Made by a program: the position numbers and the translations under genes. From positions 3,100,001 to 3,164,000 of the forward strand of contig NZ_JAQLOI010000001.1 in NCBI RefSeq assembly GCF_028204155.1: a stretch of 64,000 nt of DNA. The letters run 5' to 3'. Positions within the stretch are counted from its first letter, which is position 1; each line of letters opens with the position of its first letter. The notes under the pieces are model-generated. The model worked only from the letters and a program-made list of their open reading frames with translations, had not been told where the DNA came from and made no database searches. The stretch is from Vibrio algarum. GTDB lineage: Bacteria; Pseudomonadota; Gammaproteobacteria; Enterobacterales; Vibrionaceae. Below are positions 13,156 through 21,133 of this stretch, one piece after another.

Positions 13156-13181
13156 ATAGCGCCTTCGGGCGCTATTTTTTT
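13156..13181 (+). terminator. raiA terminator
   Basis: ATAGCGCC-TTCG-GGCGCTAT followed by T7: perfect 8-bp stem with a UUCG tetraloop, separating raiA from the phe operon. Confidence 0.95.
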
Positions 13182-13183
13182 GC

Positions 13184-13212
13184 TTGACGGGTTTGTGTCC
13201 CTTGCTTATTGT
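13184..13212 (+). promoter_or_regulatory. pheLA promoter
   Basis: TTGACG (13184-13189), 17-bp spacer, TATTGT (13207-13212); predicted start near 13219, about 25 bp before the leader-peptide ATG. It overlaps the end of the raiA terminator T tract. Confidence 0.65.
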
Positions 13213-13243
13213 GTCACTACACTCACTAAATAGTAATTTAGCT

Positions 13244-13291
13244 ATGACCAAAATTTCTTTGTTCTTTTTTGACTTCTTTTTTAACTCCTAA
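13244..13291 (+). CDS. pheL: phe operon leader peptide PheL
   Basis: 15-residue leader MTKISLFFFDFFFNS with six Phe codons in two runs of three. Ribosome stalling on these codons when charged tRNA-Phe is scarce controls the attenuator just downstream. Position (about 100 bp before pheA) and composition match the E. coli pheL system. Confidence 0.93.
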   Translation: MTKISLFFFDFFFNS

Positions 13292-13295
13292 TCTT

Positions 13296-13366
13296 GGAGG
13301 CTGAAATCGTTTTAGGAAAAACAAGTCAAAAACGAATAGGAAGCCTCCCAAATGGGGGCTTTTTTA
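13296..13366 (+). promoter_or_regulatory. pheA attenuator (antiterminator/terminator pair)
   Basis: The terminator hairpin is AAGCCTCCC-aaat-GGGGGCTT with a T tract (13341-13365). The alternative pairing is GGAGGCT (13296-13302) with AGCCTCC (13342-13348), extended inward by TCGTTTT with AAAACGA, which would break the terminator. The leader stop codon (13289-13291) lies immediately before the first antiterminator strand, so ribosome position can choose between the folds. It ends about 25 bp before the pheA ATG. Confidence 0.88.
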
Positions 13367-13389
13367 TAACTAAATTGGACTTACTTAGC

Positions 13390-14568
13390 ATGACAGACAG
13401 TAAATATTCTCTTGATGAGATTCGAATCCGCTTAAATGATCTCGATGACCAACTTCTACAGTTACTATCAGAAAGACGCTCACTAAGCATTGAAGTAGCA
13501 AAAAGCAAAATCGAGACCTCTAAACCAGTTAGGGACGCTAAGCGAGAACAACAGTTATTGGTCAAATTAATTAATAACGGCAAAAATAAATACGATTTAG
13601 ATGCTCAATACATAACAAAGCTATTCCACACAGTTATCGAAGATTCTGTCTTATTACAGCAATCGTATTTGCAGAACCTTGCTAACCCAACTCAAAGTCG
13701 TAAGCCGATTGCTCGTGTTGCTTTTTTAGGTTCAAGAGGTTCTTACTCACACCTTGCTAGTCGTGAATATTTCAGCCGTAAAAACACCGAATTGGTTGAG
13801 CTAAATTGTGATCACTTTAGGGAAGTAACAAAGACCGTAGAATCAGGTCATGCCGACTTTGGAATGTTACCCATTGAAAACACCAGCTCGGGTTCAATAA
13901 ATGAAGTATATGACTTACTTCAGCATACAACACTGTATATTGTCGGTGAAATCACTTTACCTATTGAGCACTGTATATTGGCGAATTCTGATATCCATAT
14001 CGAAGATATCAAAACCCTTTATTCGCATCCTCAACCACATCAACAATGCAGTGAATTTCTTAGCCGATTAAAAGGCGTTACTTTAGAGTCATGCGCCAGT
14101 ACAGCTGATGCAATGCAAAAAGTCAAAGAGATAGATAGAGCCGATGTCGCAGCAATTGGGAACGCTTCTAGCGGTAAATTGTATGGCTTACAGCCAGTAA
14201 AAAACAACATTGCAAACCAAACTGAGAACCATACCCGTTTCATTTTAGTTGCTCGTAAGCCGGTTGAAGTATCAAGCCAAATACCTGCGAAAACAACACT
14301 CATCATGTCGACATCTCAAGCGGCTGGTTCGTTGGTAGAGACTCTTCTAGTCTTGCAACGCTACGGTATTAACATGACTAAGCTAGAAAACAGACCGATC
14401 ATGGGTAACCCATGGGAAGAGATGTTTTATGTTGACTTGGAAGCTCATGTCGAATCCTCTGAAATGCAACAAGCTATTCATGAACTCATTAAGATAACCC
14501 AACACCTCAAGGTATTAGGCTGCTATCCAAGTGAAAATGTAAAACCCACACAAGTACAGCTCACATAG
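13390..14568 (+). CDS. pheA: Bifunctional chorismate mutase / prephenate dehydratase PheA
   Basis: 392 aa. Converts chorismate to prephenate and on to phenylpyruvate in phenylalanine synthesis. N-terminal AroQ mutase (about 1-90, with ERRSLSIEVAKSK), prephenate dehydratase (about 105-285, with GSRGSYSHLA and PIENTSSGSINEVYD), and C-terminal ACT regulatory domain (about 300-375, with ENRPIMGNPWEEMFYVD) that binds Phe for feedback inhibition. The frame also opens at TTG 13294, but that would encode the attenuator hairpin; ATG 13390 gives the family N-terminus. Regulated by pheL attenuation. Confidence 0.96.
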   Translation: MTDSKYSLDEIRIRLNDLDDQLLQLLSERRSLSIEVAKSKIETSKPVRDAKREQQLLVKLINNGKNKYDLDAQYITKLFHTVIEDSVLLQQSYLQNLANPTQSRKPIARVAFLGSRGSYSHLASREYFSRKNTELVELNCDHFREVTKTVESGHADFGMLPIENTSSGSINEVYDLLQHTTLYIVGEITLPIEHCILANSDIHIEDIKTLYSHPQPHQQCSEFLSRLKGVTLESCASTADAMQKVKEIDRADVAAIGNASSGKLYGLQPVKNNIANQTENHTRFILVARKPVEVSSQIPAKTTLIMSTSQAAGSLVETLLVLQRYGINMTKLENRPIMGNPWEEMFYVDLEAHVESSEMQQAIHELIKITQHLKVLGCYPSENVKPTQVQLT

Positions 14569-14577
14569 GGAAATGGA

Positions 14578-15105
14578 ATGAACAAAGTCATTGTTGCTTC
14601 CCTCAATCCAGCCAAAATTAACGCTGTTAAAGACGCTTTTTCGGATGTATTTCCTACACAGGTGTTTCAGTTTGAAGGTGTGAGCGTTGCAAGTGAAGTA
14701 CCCGATCAACCGATATCTGACCCACAAACAAAACTCGGTGCACTAAATCGAGTTAAAAATGCCAAGGCATCTGTACAAGATGCCGATTTTTATGTCGGTT
14801 TAGAGGCTGGTAATGAAGGCGATTTTACCTTCGCATGGATGGTCATTGAATCAGCCGATAAAAGAGGAGAATCTCGCTCAGCAAGCTTGATGCTACCTCC
14901 TATTGTATTAGAGAAGCTAAAAGAAGGAAAAGAGCTAGGACATGTAATGGATGAGGTGTTTTCTACCGAGAATATCAAGCAAAAAGGTGGCGCTATTGGC
15001 CTACTAACTAACCATCTATTGACTCGAAGCTCTGTCTATCATCAAGCACTTATTCTGGCATTGATTCCATTTATAAATTTTGAGCACTTCCCCAAAAACT
15101 TATAG
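14578..15105 (+). CDS. yjjX: Inosine/xanthosine triphosphatase (YjjX family)
   Basis: 175-aa Maf/HAM1-fold phosphatase of the YjjX (NTPase/UPF0244) family, which hydrolyses non-canonical purine triphosphates such as ITP and XTP. Conserved N-terminus VASLNPAKINAVKDAF and the central VGLEAG motif are visible. It begins 9 bp after pheA with GGGAAATGGA before the ATG, so it is probably co-transcribed, and converges on trpR. Confidence 0.9.
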   Translation: MNKVIVASLNPAKINAVKDAFSDVFPTQVFQFEGVSVASEVPDQPISDPQTKLGALNRVKNAKASVQDADFYVGLEAGNEGDFTFAWMVIESADKRGESRSASLMLPPIVLEKLKEGKELGHVMDEVFSTENIKQKGGAIGLLTNHLLTRSSVYHQALILALIPFINFEHFPKNL

Positions 15106-15206
15106 TGCTCATATAAATAACACCACTACTTGAAACCAATCGTAATTAATTGGGATTTAGTGCAATTAACGAAATCAAAGCGTTGCTTTGATTGGTAACA
15201 AAATAA

Positions 15207-15231
15207 AATACCCTGTTCTTAACAGGGTATT
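15207..15231. terminator. Bidirectional terminator between yjjX and trpR
   Basis: Perfect inverted repeat AATACCCTGTT-ctt-AACAGGGTATT between convergent genes; its right arm touches the trpR stop codon. It can serve both strands. Confidence 0.75.
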
Positions 15232-15532
15232 AACTATCAGAAGTTTTTAATAATCGAGTCAAAGCTTCACGTTCATCTTTTGAATGCGATTTTAACTCAT
15301 TTGAACCCCTAGTTATGGTGGCCACTCCAACCCCTAACATCTGACTAATCTGACGTTGAGATATTTCACCTTTCAATAGTTCATTGAAGATATTAACTCT
15401 CGCCACTAATGCATCCCTCTCATCTGCTGTCATCAACATGGTTAATAGCATTTCATGCTGCTCACTATCTGCTGCATTTTTAACTATTTTCATCACGTGT
15501 TGCCAATCTGAGATATCTGGGGTTAAAGGCAT
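15230..15532 (-). CDS. trpR: Trp operon repressor TrpR
   Basis: 100-aa all-helical dimeric repressor that binds operators when loaded with L-tryptophan. The TrpR signature is clear: TADERDALVARVNIFNELLKG (about 35-55) and the helix-turn-helix SQRQISQMLGVGVATITRGS (about 58-77). A TACTAGTA palindrome, the core of trp operators, sits directly before the ATG, consistent with autorepression. It follows slt by 60 bp on the same strand, the same pair as in E. coli. Confidence 0.95.
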   Translation of the reverse strand: MPLTPDISDWQHVMKIVKNAADSEQHEMLLTMLMTADERDALVARVNIFNELLKGEISQRQISQMLGVGVATITRGSNELKSHSKDEREALTRLLKTSDS

Positions 15533-15592
15533 TACTAGTACTCATTTTTCAAAACAGAACCCCTATTGTAAAGTGTTCTGCTTTGTTTTAAA

Positions 15593-17521
15593 TTAATATT
15601 TAGTCGAAATTTCATTCGAGTGTAAAAACTCTCCATCTACCTTCATGATATTTCGATAGTATGTCTCAAACATCAAAATGTTCTGCACATAGCCTCGGGT
15701 TTCTTTGAATGGAATCGCCTCAATAAATGCGAAAGCATCAAGTTGTTGGTTAGACCTTTCTCGCCAAACTTTGACTCTATGCGGTCCTGCATTGTATGCA
15801 GCAAAAGCAAATATTCGGTTATTATCGTACTGCTTTAATAAACCATTTAGGTAGTGGCTGCCGATCTCGATATTTTTACCAACATCGTATAACTCACTTG
15901 TTCCTTTATATTTAATCTTATACTTCTTAGCGGTGTATTTTGCGGTCTTTGGCATGATTTGCATGATTCCACGGGCACCAACTGGAGAACGAGCCTCTAC
16001 ATCCATTGCACTTTCTTGCCTAGCCACTGACATTAACGTGATGGGATCAATATTGTGTTTCTCTGCGTAAAAATTAAACCACCATTGATGAGCTAAAGGA
16101 AAACGCAGTGCAGTGTTATCCCACATTTTTGCTTCAATCGTGGCTTTTACAGACAAATGATGCCATTTTTTCTTAGCCGCATAGACAGCCAGAGCCTCTT
16201 TCTCTTTCGATCCTACCTGCCAAAGTAGCCAATTCCACTCGCTTTTTGCAGCAGCAATTTTTTCGACCTCAATAAGCTCATTAATTCGAACCAAACTAGC
16301 GCTATAGGGTTTTAGAATTTCAGTTGCTGGTTTTTCATTGCTTACTTGATATAGAACCGGCTTATCAAGTGTCTTCGCCGCTGCTACACTGTAGAAGTTG
16401 CGCTTTCCTAAAAGACCTTGTAGCCGCTCGATACCTTTATTTCTATTGCCTAACTCTAATTCGCTTCTGCCAAGCCAGAACTGCCAACGAAGTGAGTCTT
16501 TCTCATCCTGAGGTAAGCGAACAATCCAATCTGAAACACCTTGCCAATCAGCCTGACGAATGGCTAAGCGAATACGTTGCTCTAATGCAGACAGGCTCTT
16601 AGAGGTTGTAAGCACTTTATCTCGCCACTCGGCTAAACCTAATTCTTCAGTATTAAACAATCTTACCGCTAGGTAATCGGAAACATTTTGCTGAGCATCA
16701 ACTGAAAAATCTTGAGCTTTAAATACGATAGGTAATGCTCGTTGGGCCAAATCAATATCTTTTCTTGCAAGCTTCTTCAGTGCAATCTGAGATTTCTTAC
16801 GGTTAAAGTCCGATGCTGGATATTTCTGAGAGAATTCAATGACATTTTCAGGATTTTTAGCGAGAAGTTTGATCTCTTTTGCCTGCTGAATACTCTGTTT
16901 ATCCGTTGGCATTTTTGCTAAATAGTTAATTAAGTTATTACTGTTTTTCTCAAAACTAAGCAACATACGTCTAAGCACCATGTCATCGGTTCTATAGCCA
17001 GCCTGTTGCCATTCTTTGAAAAGCCCTTCGCAATTATCGGATACACTTTTTCCGCTTAGCCAAAGCTTCTCTGCACCTTTGAAAGCCTGTTCTTTTTCGC
17101 CATTTTTCAACCGAGCATAGTAATAACTACACTGGTACTTCTCCATCCGTGGCTCATCCGCTTGATACTGGTACAAATCATTCCACTTTTCTTTTGCTAT
17201 CAGTGCGTCTAGATAGCGTGACCGAATATTATTTGAAAATGGGAAATATCTATATTTTTCGGTAAAAGCATCGACTTCCTCTGGTGTTCTCTTTCCAATA
17301 TCAATAAGAAACGTTCGATAATCGACATAAGGGGTTAATGGGTAATCAGAGATTAAATCTCGAATTTCTAAATATTCGTCTACTTGTTTTTTATCCAAAT
17401 AATTTTGCGCTTTTTGGTAAATAACTCGCTGCTGTTCAAGAGACGCAGGAGCGGCAAACACTCCAGAAGAAAATGCCAATATTGGCAACACAGCAGAGCC
17501 AAGCTTTTTAAACCTATGCAT
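15593..17521 (-). CDS. slt: Soluble lytic murein transglycosylase Slt70
   Basis: 642-aa periplasmic exo-lytic transglycosylase that releases 1,6-anhydromuropeptides from glycan strands. Signal peptide (about 1-23, cleavage near FAA-AP), a long alpha-superhelical doughnut (about 27-450), linker, and a C-terminal GH23 domain with ARQESAMD (catalytic Glu503), GARGIMQIMP and AAYNAGPHRV motifs. Length and Glu position fit Slt70. Upstream neighbour of trpR on the same strand, divergent from ettA. Confidence 0.96.
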   Translation of the reverse strand: MHRFKKLGSAVLPILAFSSGVFAAPASLEQQRVIYQKAQNYLDKKQVDEYLEIRDLISDYPLTPYVDYRTFLIDIGKRTPEEVDAFTEKYRYFPFSNNIRSRYLDALIAKEKWNDLYQYQADEPRMEKYQCSYYYARLKNGEKEQAFKGAEKLWLSGKSVSDNCEGLFKEWQQAGYRTDDMVLRRMLLSFEKNSNNLINYLAKMPTDKQSIQQAKEIKLLAKNPENVIEFSQKYPASDFNRKKSQIALKKLARKDIDLAQRALPIVFKAQDFSVDAQQNVSDYLAVRLFNTEELGLAEWRDKVLTTSKSLSALEQRIRLAIRQADWQGVSDWIVRLPQDEKDSLRWQFWLGRSELELGNRNKGIERLQGLLGKRNFYSVAAAKTLDKPVLYQVSNEKPATEILKPYSASLVRINELIEVEKIAAAKSEWNWLLWQVGSKEKEALAVYAAKKKWHHLSVKATIEAKMWDNTALRFPLAHQWWFNFYAEKHNIDPITLMSVARQESAMDVEARSPVGARGIMQIMPKTAKYTAKKYKIKYKGTSELYDVGKNIEIGSHYLNGLLKQYDNNRIFAFAAYNAGPHRVKVWRERSNQQLDAFAFIEAIPFKETRGYVQNILMFETYYRNIMKVDGEFLHSNEISTKY

Positions 17522-17739
17522 CTGTTTTTTATATCCTTATCAAATGAAGACCATACTGTTAGCGAAAAGCTAATACAGGCCTTGCTGCTTACTAAAGTTA
17601 ATAAGCTGTAACTCACATGTTAGAAAACGATCGTTCCTTTACGCAAGCTTTTATTTGTTAAATTATCTTTCATTCTCAGGAGTAACAAATTAAGTTAAAA
17701 TACTTGCTAATTTTTCTCAAACAATAGGTTCGATCGGCT

Positions 17740-19407
17740 ATGGCTGAATACGTTTATACCATGTCACGGGTGAGTAAAGTTGTACCACCTAAACGTCAAA
17801 TTTTAAAAGACATCTCTCTTAGCTTTTTTCCAGGTGCGAAAATCGGTGTTTTAGGTCTTAACGGGTCTGGTAAATCAACATTACTACGTATCATGGCTGG
17901 GCTTGATACCGACATCGATGGTGAAGCTCGTCCTCAAGCTGGTTTAAATGTTGGATACCTTCCTCAAGAACCAAGACTTGATGAATCTCAAACCGTACGT
18001 GAAGCAGTTGAAGAGGCGGTTGCAGATGTTGCTGGCGCTCTAAAACGACTTGATGCCGTTTACGCTGCCTACGCAGAACCGGATGCTGATTTCGACGCTC
18101 TTGCTAAAGAACAAGGTGAACTAGAAGGACTCATCCAAGCTAAAGATGGTCACAATCTAGAGAACGCTCTAGAACGTGCTGCTGATGCTCTTCGTTTACC
18201 TGAGTGGGACACTAAAATTGAGGTTTTATCTGGTGGTGAAAGACGCCGTGTTGCTATTTGCCGTCTTCTATTAGAAAAGCCAGATATGTTGCTACTTGAT
18301 GAACCAACCAACCACTTAGATGCAGAATCTGTAGGCTGGCTAGAGCGCTTTTTAGTCGACTATAGCGGCACAGTCGTAGCTATTACCCATGACCGTTATT
18401 TCTTAGACAATGCTGCAGGTTGGATCTTAGAGCTCGACCGAGGTGAAGGTATTCCTTGGGAAGGTAACTATACCTCTTGGCTAGAACAGAAAGATGAGCG
18501 TCTAAAGCAAGAATCCTCACAAGAAAAAGCGCGTCAAAAAACCATAGAGAAAGAGCTTGAATGGGTTCGTCAGAATCCAAAAGGTCGACAAGCAAAATCT
18601 AAAGCACGTATGGCGCGCTTCGAAGAGTTGAACAACACCGATCACCAAAAACGTAATGAAACCAATGAACTGTTTATCCCACCAGGTGAGCGTTTAGGTG
18701 ACAAAGTTATTGAGGTAAACAATCTCACTAAATCATTTGGTGACAGAGTCTTAATTGATGACCTTTCCTTTAGCATACCTAAAGGGGCAATTGTTGGCAT
18801 TATCGGTGCTAACGGTGCGGGTAAATCAACATTATTTAAGATCCTAAGTGGTACTGAAGAAGCAGACTCAGGCAGCATTGAGTTGGGCGAAACAGTGCAA
18901 TTGGCTTCCGTTGATCAGTTCCGTGACAGTATGGACGATAAGAAAACCGTATTCCAAGAGATCTCTGAAGGTGCAGATATCATTAAGATAAACAACTTTG
19001 AAATCCCAGCGCGTGCTTACTGCTCTCGCTTTAATTTCAAAGGCATCGATCAACAAAAGATTATCGGTGAGCTATCCGGTGGTGAAAGAAACCGTGTGCA
19101 CTTAGCGAAATTACTAAAAACGGGTGGCAACGTATTACTACTCGATGAACCAACCAATGACTTAGATGTTGAAACACTGCGAGCACTAGAAGAAGCACTG
19201 CTAGAGTTTCCTGGTTGCGCGATGGTTATTTCGCATGACCGCTGGTTTTTGGACCGTATCGCTACGCATATTCTTGACTATCGTGATGAAGGTCAGGTCA
19301 ATTTCTATGAAGGTAACTATACTGAATACACAGAGTGGTTGAAGCAAACTTTAGGTGCTCAGGCGGCTGAGCCTCATCGAATCAAGTATAAGCGTATGAC
19401 CAAGTAG
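17740..19407 (+). CDS. ettA: Energy-dependent translational throttle ABC-F protein EttA
   Basis: 555-aa ABC-F ATPase that binds the ribosomal E site and gates the first peptide bond according to ATP/ADP ratio. Two ATP-binding domains: Walker A GLNGSGKST (about 39) and GANGAGKST (about 356), each with an LSGGE signature and LLDEPTNxLD Walker B; the P-site tRNA interaction linker lies between (about 245-320, WVRQNPKGRQAKSKAR). No membrane segments, so not a transporter. Followed by a strong terminator. Confidence 0.96.
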   Translation: MAEYVYTMSRVSKVVPPKRQILKDISLSFFPGAKIGVLGLNGSGKSTLLRIMAGLDTDIDGEARPQAGLNVGYLPQEPRLDESQTVREAVEEAVADVAGALKRLDAVYAAYAEPDADFDALAKEQGELEGLIQAKDGHNLENALERAADALRLPEWDTKIEVLSGGERRRVAICRLLLEKPDMLLLDEPTNHLDAESVGWLERFLVDYSGTVVAITHDRYFLDNAAGWILELDRGEGIPWEGNYTSWLEQKDERLKQESSQEKARQKTIEKELEWVRQNPKGRQAKSKARMARFEELNNTDHQKRNETNELFIPPGERLGDKVIEVNNLTKSFGDRVLIDDLSFSIPKGAIVGIIGANGAGKSTLFKILSGTEEADSGSIELGETVQLASVDQFRDSMDDKKTVFQEISEGADIIKINNFEIPARAYCSRFNFKGIDQQKIIGELSGGERNRVHLAKLLKTGGNVLLLDEPTNDLDVETLRALEEALLEFPGCAMVISHDRWFLDRIATHILDYRDEGQVNFYEGNYTEYTEWLKQTLGAQAAEPHRIKYKRMTK

Positions 19408-19428
19408 GCTTCATTTGATTGTGCTAAC

Positions 19429-19457
19429 AAAAAGGCCGCTATCGTAGCGGCTTTTTC
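19429..19457 (+). terminator. ettA terminator
   Basis: AAAAGGCCGCTA-tcg-TAGCGGCTTTTT, about 11-bp stem plus T tract, 22 bp after the stop. Confidence 0.9.
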
Positions 19458-19572
19458 TTGTTAATTTAAACACTCATAAGTCGATATAGGCAGGATAAAG
19501 TGCATTTTTTTCTTTATGCTTATTAAAATGGTAACCTAGCCAAGCTATTAATATTATTGTAAGAGAGGGAGT

Positions 19573-19941
19573 ATGGACGAACGTCGTCGTTTTTCTCGGA
19601 TAATTTACAACGCGCCAGCAGAAATACACCAAGGGCCACTGAAAGTCAGTTGTTCGATAGTCGATCTTTCCCTACACGGATTACTATTAAGTTCTATCGC
19701 TGCGCCAATTGATGTTTCTGTGCCTATAGATCTATTTTTTCACTTACCAGAAAGCGATATTATTATATCTCTTCAAGCTCATGTGATTGAACTAACCGAG
19801 AACTATACTCGCGTAAGCATTGAGCACATTGATATTGATAGCATTAGCCACCTTAAACGTTTAGTCGAACTGAATGTAGGTGATGAACAACTTTTACATC
19901 GAGAGATTGAGCAATTATCTGATTTAGGCGCTCATTCCTAA
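19573..19941 (+). CDS. PilZ-domain protein (putative c-di-GMP receptor)
   Basis: 122 aa, a single PilZ domain. The c-di-GMP-binding motifs are present: RRRFSR at residues 3-8 (RxxxR) and DLSLHG near 31-36 (D/NxSxxG), followed by the beta-barrel. It starts with GAGAGGGAGT before ATG. The LytM peptidase gene starts 5 bp after its stop, so the two are likely one transcript; a link between c-di-GMP and cell-wall remodelling is inference only. Confidence 0.9.
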   Translation: MDERRRFSRIIYNAPAEIHQGPLKVSCSIVDLSLHGLLLSSIAAPIDVSVPIDLFFHLPESDIIISLQAHVIELTENYTRVSIEHIDIDSISHLKRLVELNVGDEQLLHREIEQLSDLGAHS

Positions 19942-19946
19942 AAAAT

Positions 19947-20974
19947 ATGCCCCATAAAATTAAAATTATTATCCCTACCTCTGGTGGGGAGCAAACTTTT
20001 TTGTCGGTAAAAAAGCGACAATTACCCTGTTATCAGTCTTAGTCGGTACACCTGTCTTATTGGGTACCTCTATTTATAGCCACAAACTCAGCCTAGATTC
20101 GGCAAAGCTTGCAGCTATCCAATCGGCAGAAAAGATTCATGAATCTGAACGCTTAATCGCGCAAACGGAACAATTTAATCGAGATAAGTCCAATCAAATT
20201 GTCCAACTCGAAAATACGAATCACTTACTTAATCAAGAACTCGCAGAGAAGAACAATCAACTCGTGACATTAAGTAAACGCATCTATGATGTGGAATCGG
20301 TGTTGGGCTTAAGCGATGAAACGACTGAACCAGACACATTGGATCTAGAACAGAGAGTGGACGTTGCTGCAGTGGATTCAGCCGTTAGAGCAACTATGTT
20401 CCGTTTGATCCCTAATGACAGTCCAATGGCTTATAACCGTATATCGTCATCCTACGGTCGCCGGTTGAATCCTATTACGGGTAAGCGACATACGCATACA
20501 GGTATTGATCTAACCTGCAATCGCGGAGAACCAATTTTAGCGCCTGCAGATGGTGTAGTTGAAACAGTTAGACCAAGCAATAAAGGGTTTGGCAACTTCC
20601 TCATAGTAAGACATTCATTGGGTTTTATGAGCTCATACGCTCATTTACAAAAATTTAATGTTAAAAGTGGTCAATTCGTTAGCAAAGGCGAGACTATTGC
20701 AACCTGTGGTAACTCAGGTAATTCAACAGGACCACACTTACATTATGAAGTACGTTTTTTAGGTCGCTCTCTAAATCCGCAATACCTTATGGAATGGACA
20801 CCTGAAAACTTCGACACACTGTTTGAAAAAGAGAATAGTGTAAAATGGGCGCCTTTGGTTAAGCTTATCGATAATGTGGTTCGATTACAGGTCAACCTTA
20901 CTAATCACCCATATACGGATGACTCTGTCGATACAGCAAAAAGTGATAGTGAAGATAACGTTCAAGTAAACTAA
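19947..20974 (+). pseudogene. M23/LytM-family peptidase, interrupted by a -1 frameshift
   Basis: An ATG at 19947, directly after the PilZ gene, encodes MPHKIKIIIPTSGGEQTF and then loses frame at a T6 run (19998-20003). One more T would join it to the long downstream frame, giving 342 aa: short cytoplasmic tail, a membrane anchor, a coiled coil (about 50-110) and a C-terminal LytM domain with THTGIDLTC (HxxxD metal site) and GPHLHYE (HxH). Such proteins are endopeptidases of septal or sidewall peptidoglycan or their regulators. The downstream part alone could start only at TTG 20060, which would cut off the anchor. Either a real or assembly frameshift, or -1 slippage at T-TTT-TTG. Confidence 0.75.
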
Positions 20975-21034
20975 AACGTTTCAATAAACTAGAAAGCTCA
21001 TTTCGACTAATACTGGTCGATGAGTACTAAATAC

Positions 21035-21091
21035 CTTCTTATTCCCGTAAAAACGGGAATCTTGGTGGAATTATATCCCCACTTTTGTGGG
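21035..21091. repeat. Two-hairpin intergenic repeat (copy 1)
   Basis: ATTCCCGT-aaaa-ACGGGAAT, then CTTGG and a short spacer, then ATCCCCAC-tttt-GTGGGGAT. The same two stem-loops occur in opposite orientation at 30137-30190 inside a MITE-like element. Lies between convergent genes, where it may also act as a terminator or mRNA-stabilising REP-like element. Confidence 0.7.
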
Positions 21092-21133
21092 GATAATCAT
21101 GCACAACATCCCTATCCTATTTGCATGCCGGAA

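Noticed and set aside
13294..13389. 32-codon N-terminal extension of pheA from TTG 13294
   Set aside because: It encodes the attenuator hairpins; the family N-terminus starts at ATG 13390.
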